A stretch of DNA of 6,303 nt, from contig PLYB01000324.1 of assembly GCA_003151655.1 (NCBI GenBank), forward strand, positions 1 to 6,303, in the 5' to 3' direction. Each line of letters opens with the position of its first letter. Within the stretch, counting starts at the first letter, position 1. Shown here piece by piece: positions 4,975-6,303 of the stretch. The notes beneath the pieces were generated by a model. The model searched no databases and had not been told where the DNA came from. It saw nothing but the letters and a program-made list of their open reading frames with translations. The stretch comes from Gallionellaceae bacterium (GTDB lineage Bacteria; Pseudomonadota; Gammaproteobacteria; Burkholderiales; Gallionellaceae). The translations under genes and the position numbers were made by a program.

Positions 4975-6303
4975 TTAAATAGCAGTGAGCTTTGCGTATT
5001 CCAGAGCCAGCCACTTGCTGCCTGCGCGCTTGAAATTAACCTGCACACGTCCCTGGTTACCGCCGCCTTCACTATCGGTCACCACCCCCTCGCCGAATTT
5101 CTGGTGGAACACGCGCTGACCGATACGCCACAACACATCCGGCGCGGGCTGCGGGGTGGTGATCGGTTTGGGAGCAAAGGCAGAAACGTAGCTGTTCGTC
5201 TCATGGCTGCTTGTCTCAAACGTTTTGCGCGCACTGAATCTCGGCGTGAGCCAGTGCAACAAATCCTCCGGCAACTCGCGCAAGAAACTTGATGCCATGC
5301 TGTAGTTCGTTTGCCCGTGCAACATCCGGCTTTGCGCCATGGTGAGATACAGCCTACGGCGCGCACGGGTAATCGCCACATACATCAGGCGGCGTTCTTC
5401 ATCTATCCCGCCGTCCACGTTTTGACTGTTTTGGTGCGGAAACAAACCTTCTTCCAAACCGGTGATAAACACGGTATGAAATTCCAGTCCTTTCGCGGCA
5501 TGCACTGTCATCAGGTGTAGCGCATCTTCGCTGTCACCCGCCTGATGCTCGCCCGATTCCAGCGAGGCGTGGGTGAGAAAAGCGGTCAGGCTGTCATCCT
5601 CGTTCTCATACACGAACAGTGTTGCCGAGTTAATCAGTTCGTTCAGATTTTCCAGCCGCTCTTCCGCTTCGCGCTTCTTCGCGCCCGTTTCATTTTTGTA
5701 ATGATCGATCAAGCCGCTGTGCAGCAACACATGATCCATAATTTCCGGTAGTGGCAATGCTTTGGTCGCGCTGCGCAACGACTCAACCAGCCCGACGAAA
5801 GCAGTAACCTTGCCGCCCGCCCGCGCCGCCGCATCCCACAAGGTGGTGTTATTGACCTTCGCGGATTCCTGCAACTGCTCGATACTGCGAGCGCCGATCC
5901 CGCGCGTGGGGAAGTTAATGATACGCAGCAGCGCGTTATCGTCATCGGTGTTTTCCATCAGGCGCAAATACGCCAACGCGTGCTTGATCTCCTGCCGTTC
6001 GAAAAAGCGCAAGCCGCCGTACACGCGGTACGATAATCCCGCCGATACCAGTGCATGTTCCAGCACACGCGACTGCGCATTGGAGCGATACAACAGCGCC
6101 ATTTCGGTAAGTTTCACCCCTTCGCGATTGAGTTGTTGTATCTCATCGACGATAAAGCGGGCTTCGTCCACATCTGTTCCTGCTTCAAATGCGCGTATCT
6201 GCTCGCCACTTTTTTCCGAGGTCCACAGATTCTTACCGAGGCGATTTCGATTGTTGCTGATGAGCGCATTGGCGGCATCGAGAATATTGCCGTGCGAGCG
6301 GTA
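4975..6303 (-). CDS. uvrD: ATP-dependent DNA helicase UvrD, C-terminal 442 residues
   Basis: UvrD (helicase II) is a 3'-5' superfamily 1 helicase that removes the cut strand in nucleotide-excision and mismatch repair and clears proteins such as RecA from DNA. The N-terminal ATPase part lies off the right edge. The visible part opens inside motif IV (YRSHGNILDAANALI) and continues with LLYRSNAQSRVLE, the domain 2B signature YGGLRFFERQEIKHALAYLRL (about 95-115 of the visible part), motif V (LMTVHAAKGLEF, about 264-275) and motif VI (EERRLMYVAITRARRRL, about 302-318). The C-terminal Tudor-like tail (IGQRVFHQKFGEGVV ... WLALEYAKLTAI), which in relatives contacts RNA polymerase, is complete. The GTG at 6171 is internal to the continuous frame and is not a start. 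The stop TAA occupies 4975-4977, directly followed on this strand by a REP hairpin. The gene converges on the thrB cluster. Confidence 0.97.
   Translation of the reverse strand, partial: YRSHGNILDAANALISNNRNRLGKNLWTSEKSGEQIRAFEAGTDVDEARFIVDEIQQLNREGVKLTEMALLYRSNAQSRVLEHALVSAGLSYRVYGGLRFFERQEIKHALAYLRLMENTDDDNALLRIINFPTRGIGARSIEQLQESAKVNNTTLWDAAARAGGKVTAFVGLVESLRSATKALPLPEIMDHVLLHSGLIDHYKNETGAKKREAEERLENLNELINSATLFVYENEDDSLTAFLTHASLESGEHQAGDSEDALHLMTVHAAKGLEFHTVFITGLEEGLFPHQNSQNVDGGIDEERRLMYVAITRARRRLYLTMAQSRMLHGQTNYSMASSFLRELPEDLLHWLTPRFSARKTFETSSHETNSYVSAFAPKPITTPQPAPDVLWRIGQRVFHQKFGEGVVTDSEGGGNQGRVQVNFKRAGSKWLALEYAKLTAI

Noticed and set aside
4797..5072. 91-residue minus-strand open frame spanning the REP pair and the uvrD end.
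   Set aside because: It overlaps the uvrD C-terminus in another frame and translates repeat sequence (MKRSGIRGSW-type), a common false gene over such repeats.

Overview
The window is an ordinary chromosomal stretch of a proteobacterium, most likely a betaproteobacterium near Nitrosomonadales/Gallionellaceae. That placement rests on the recognisable proteins (a DUF2782 protein, an APH-type homoserine kinase and a BPSS1780-like membrane protein clustered between polA and uvrD) and on moderately high GC codon use. It is inference, since no search was possible.

Layout. At 1-1307 (minus) lies the N-terminal 435 residues of DNA polymerase I (polA), running off the left edge. After a gap of only 19 bp, a plus-strand cluster begins: a LOG-family Rossmann protein (1327-2043), a small secreted DUF2782 protein (2101-2430), homoserine kinase thrB (2447-3388) and a multi-pass membrane protein (3389-4198) whose ATG directly follows the thrB stop. 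At 4975-6303 (minus) is the C-terminal 442 residues of the DNA helicase UvrD, converging on the cluster. There is no gene-free stretch over 300 bases: the space between the two convergent stop codons (4199-4974) is filled by a REP/transposase unit, and the other gaps are 57 bp or less.

The parts that go beyond housekeeping are two kinds of palindromic repeat. (1) Inside polA, a roughly 100-bp inverted-repeat element of the CCCTCTCCC/GGGAGAGGG type (350-450) sits in frame and encodes about 35 residues of the linker between the 5'-nuclease and proofreading domains; the polymerase frame stays open through it. (2) Between the membrane-protein gene and uvrD is a complete 'REPtron': two inverted pairs of GTAG-headed REP hairpins (4204-4318 and 4868-4973) flank a REP-associated tyrosine transposase (RAYT) gene. 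That gene is otherwise intact but carries an in-frame TAG at 4660-4662 where the family has a conserved Trp, cutting off the catalytic tyrosine.

Functionally, polA and uvrD are repair/replication enzymes flanking a short cluster for nucleotide-related hydrolysis (LOG family), threonine biosynthesis (thrB) and two envelope proteins of unknown role. I see no CRISPR array, tRNA, rRNA, phage or defence system. Nothing here supports a wholly new multi-gene system; the best leads are the repeat inside polA and the nearly intact, amber-interrupted RAYT.
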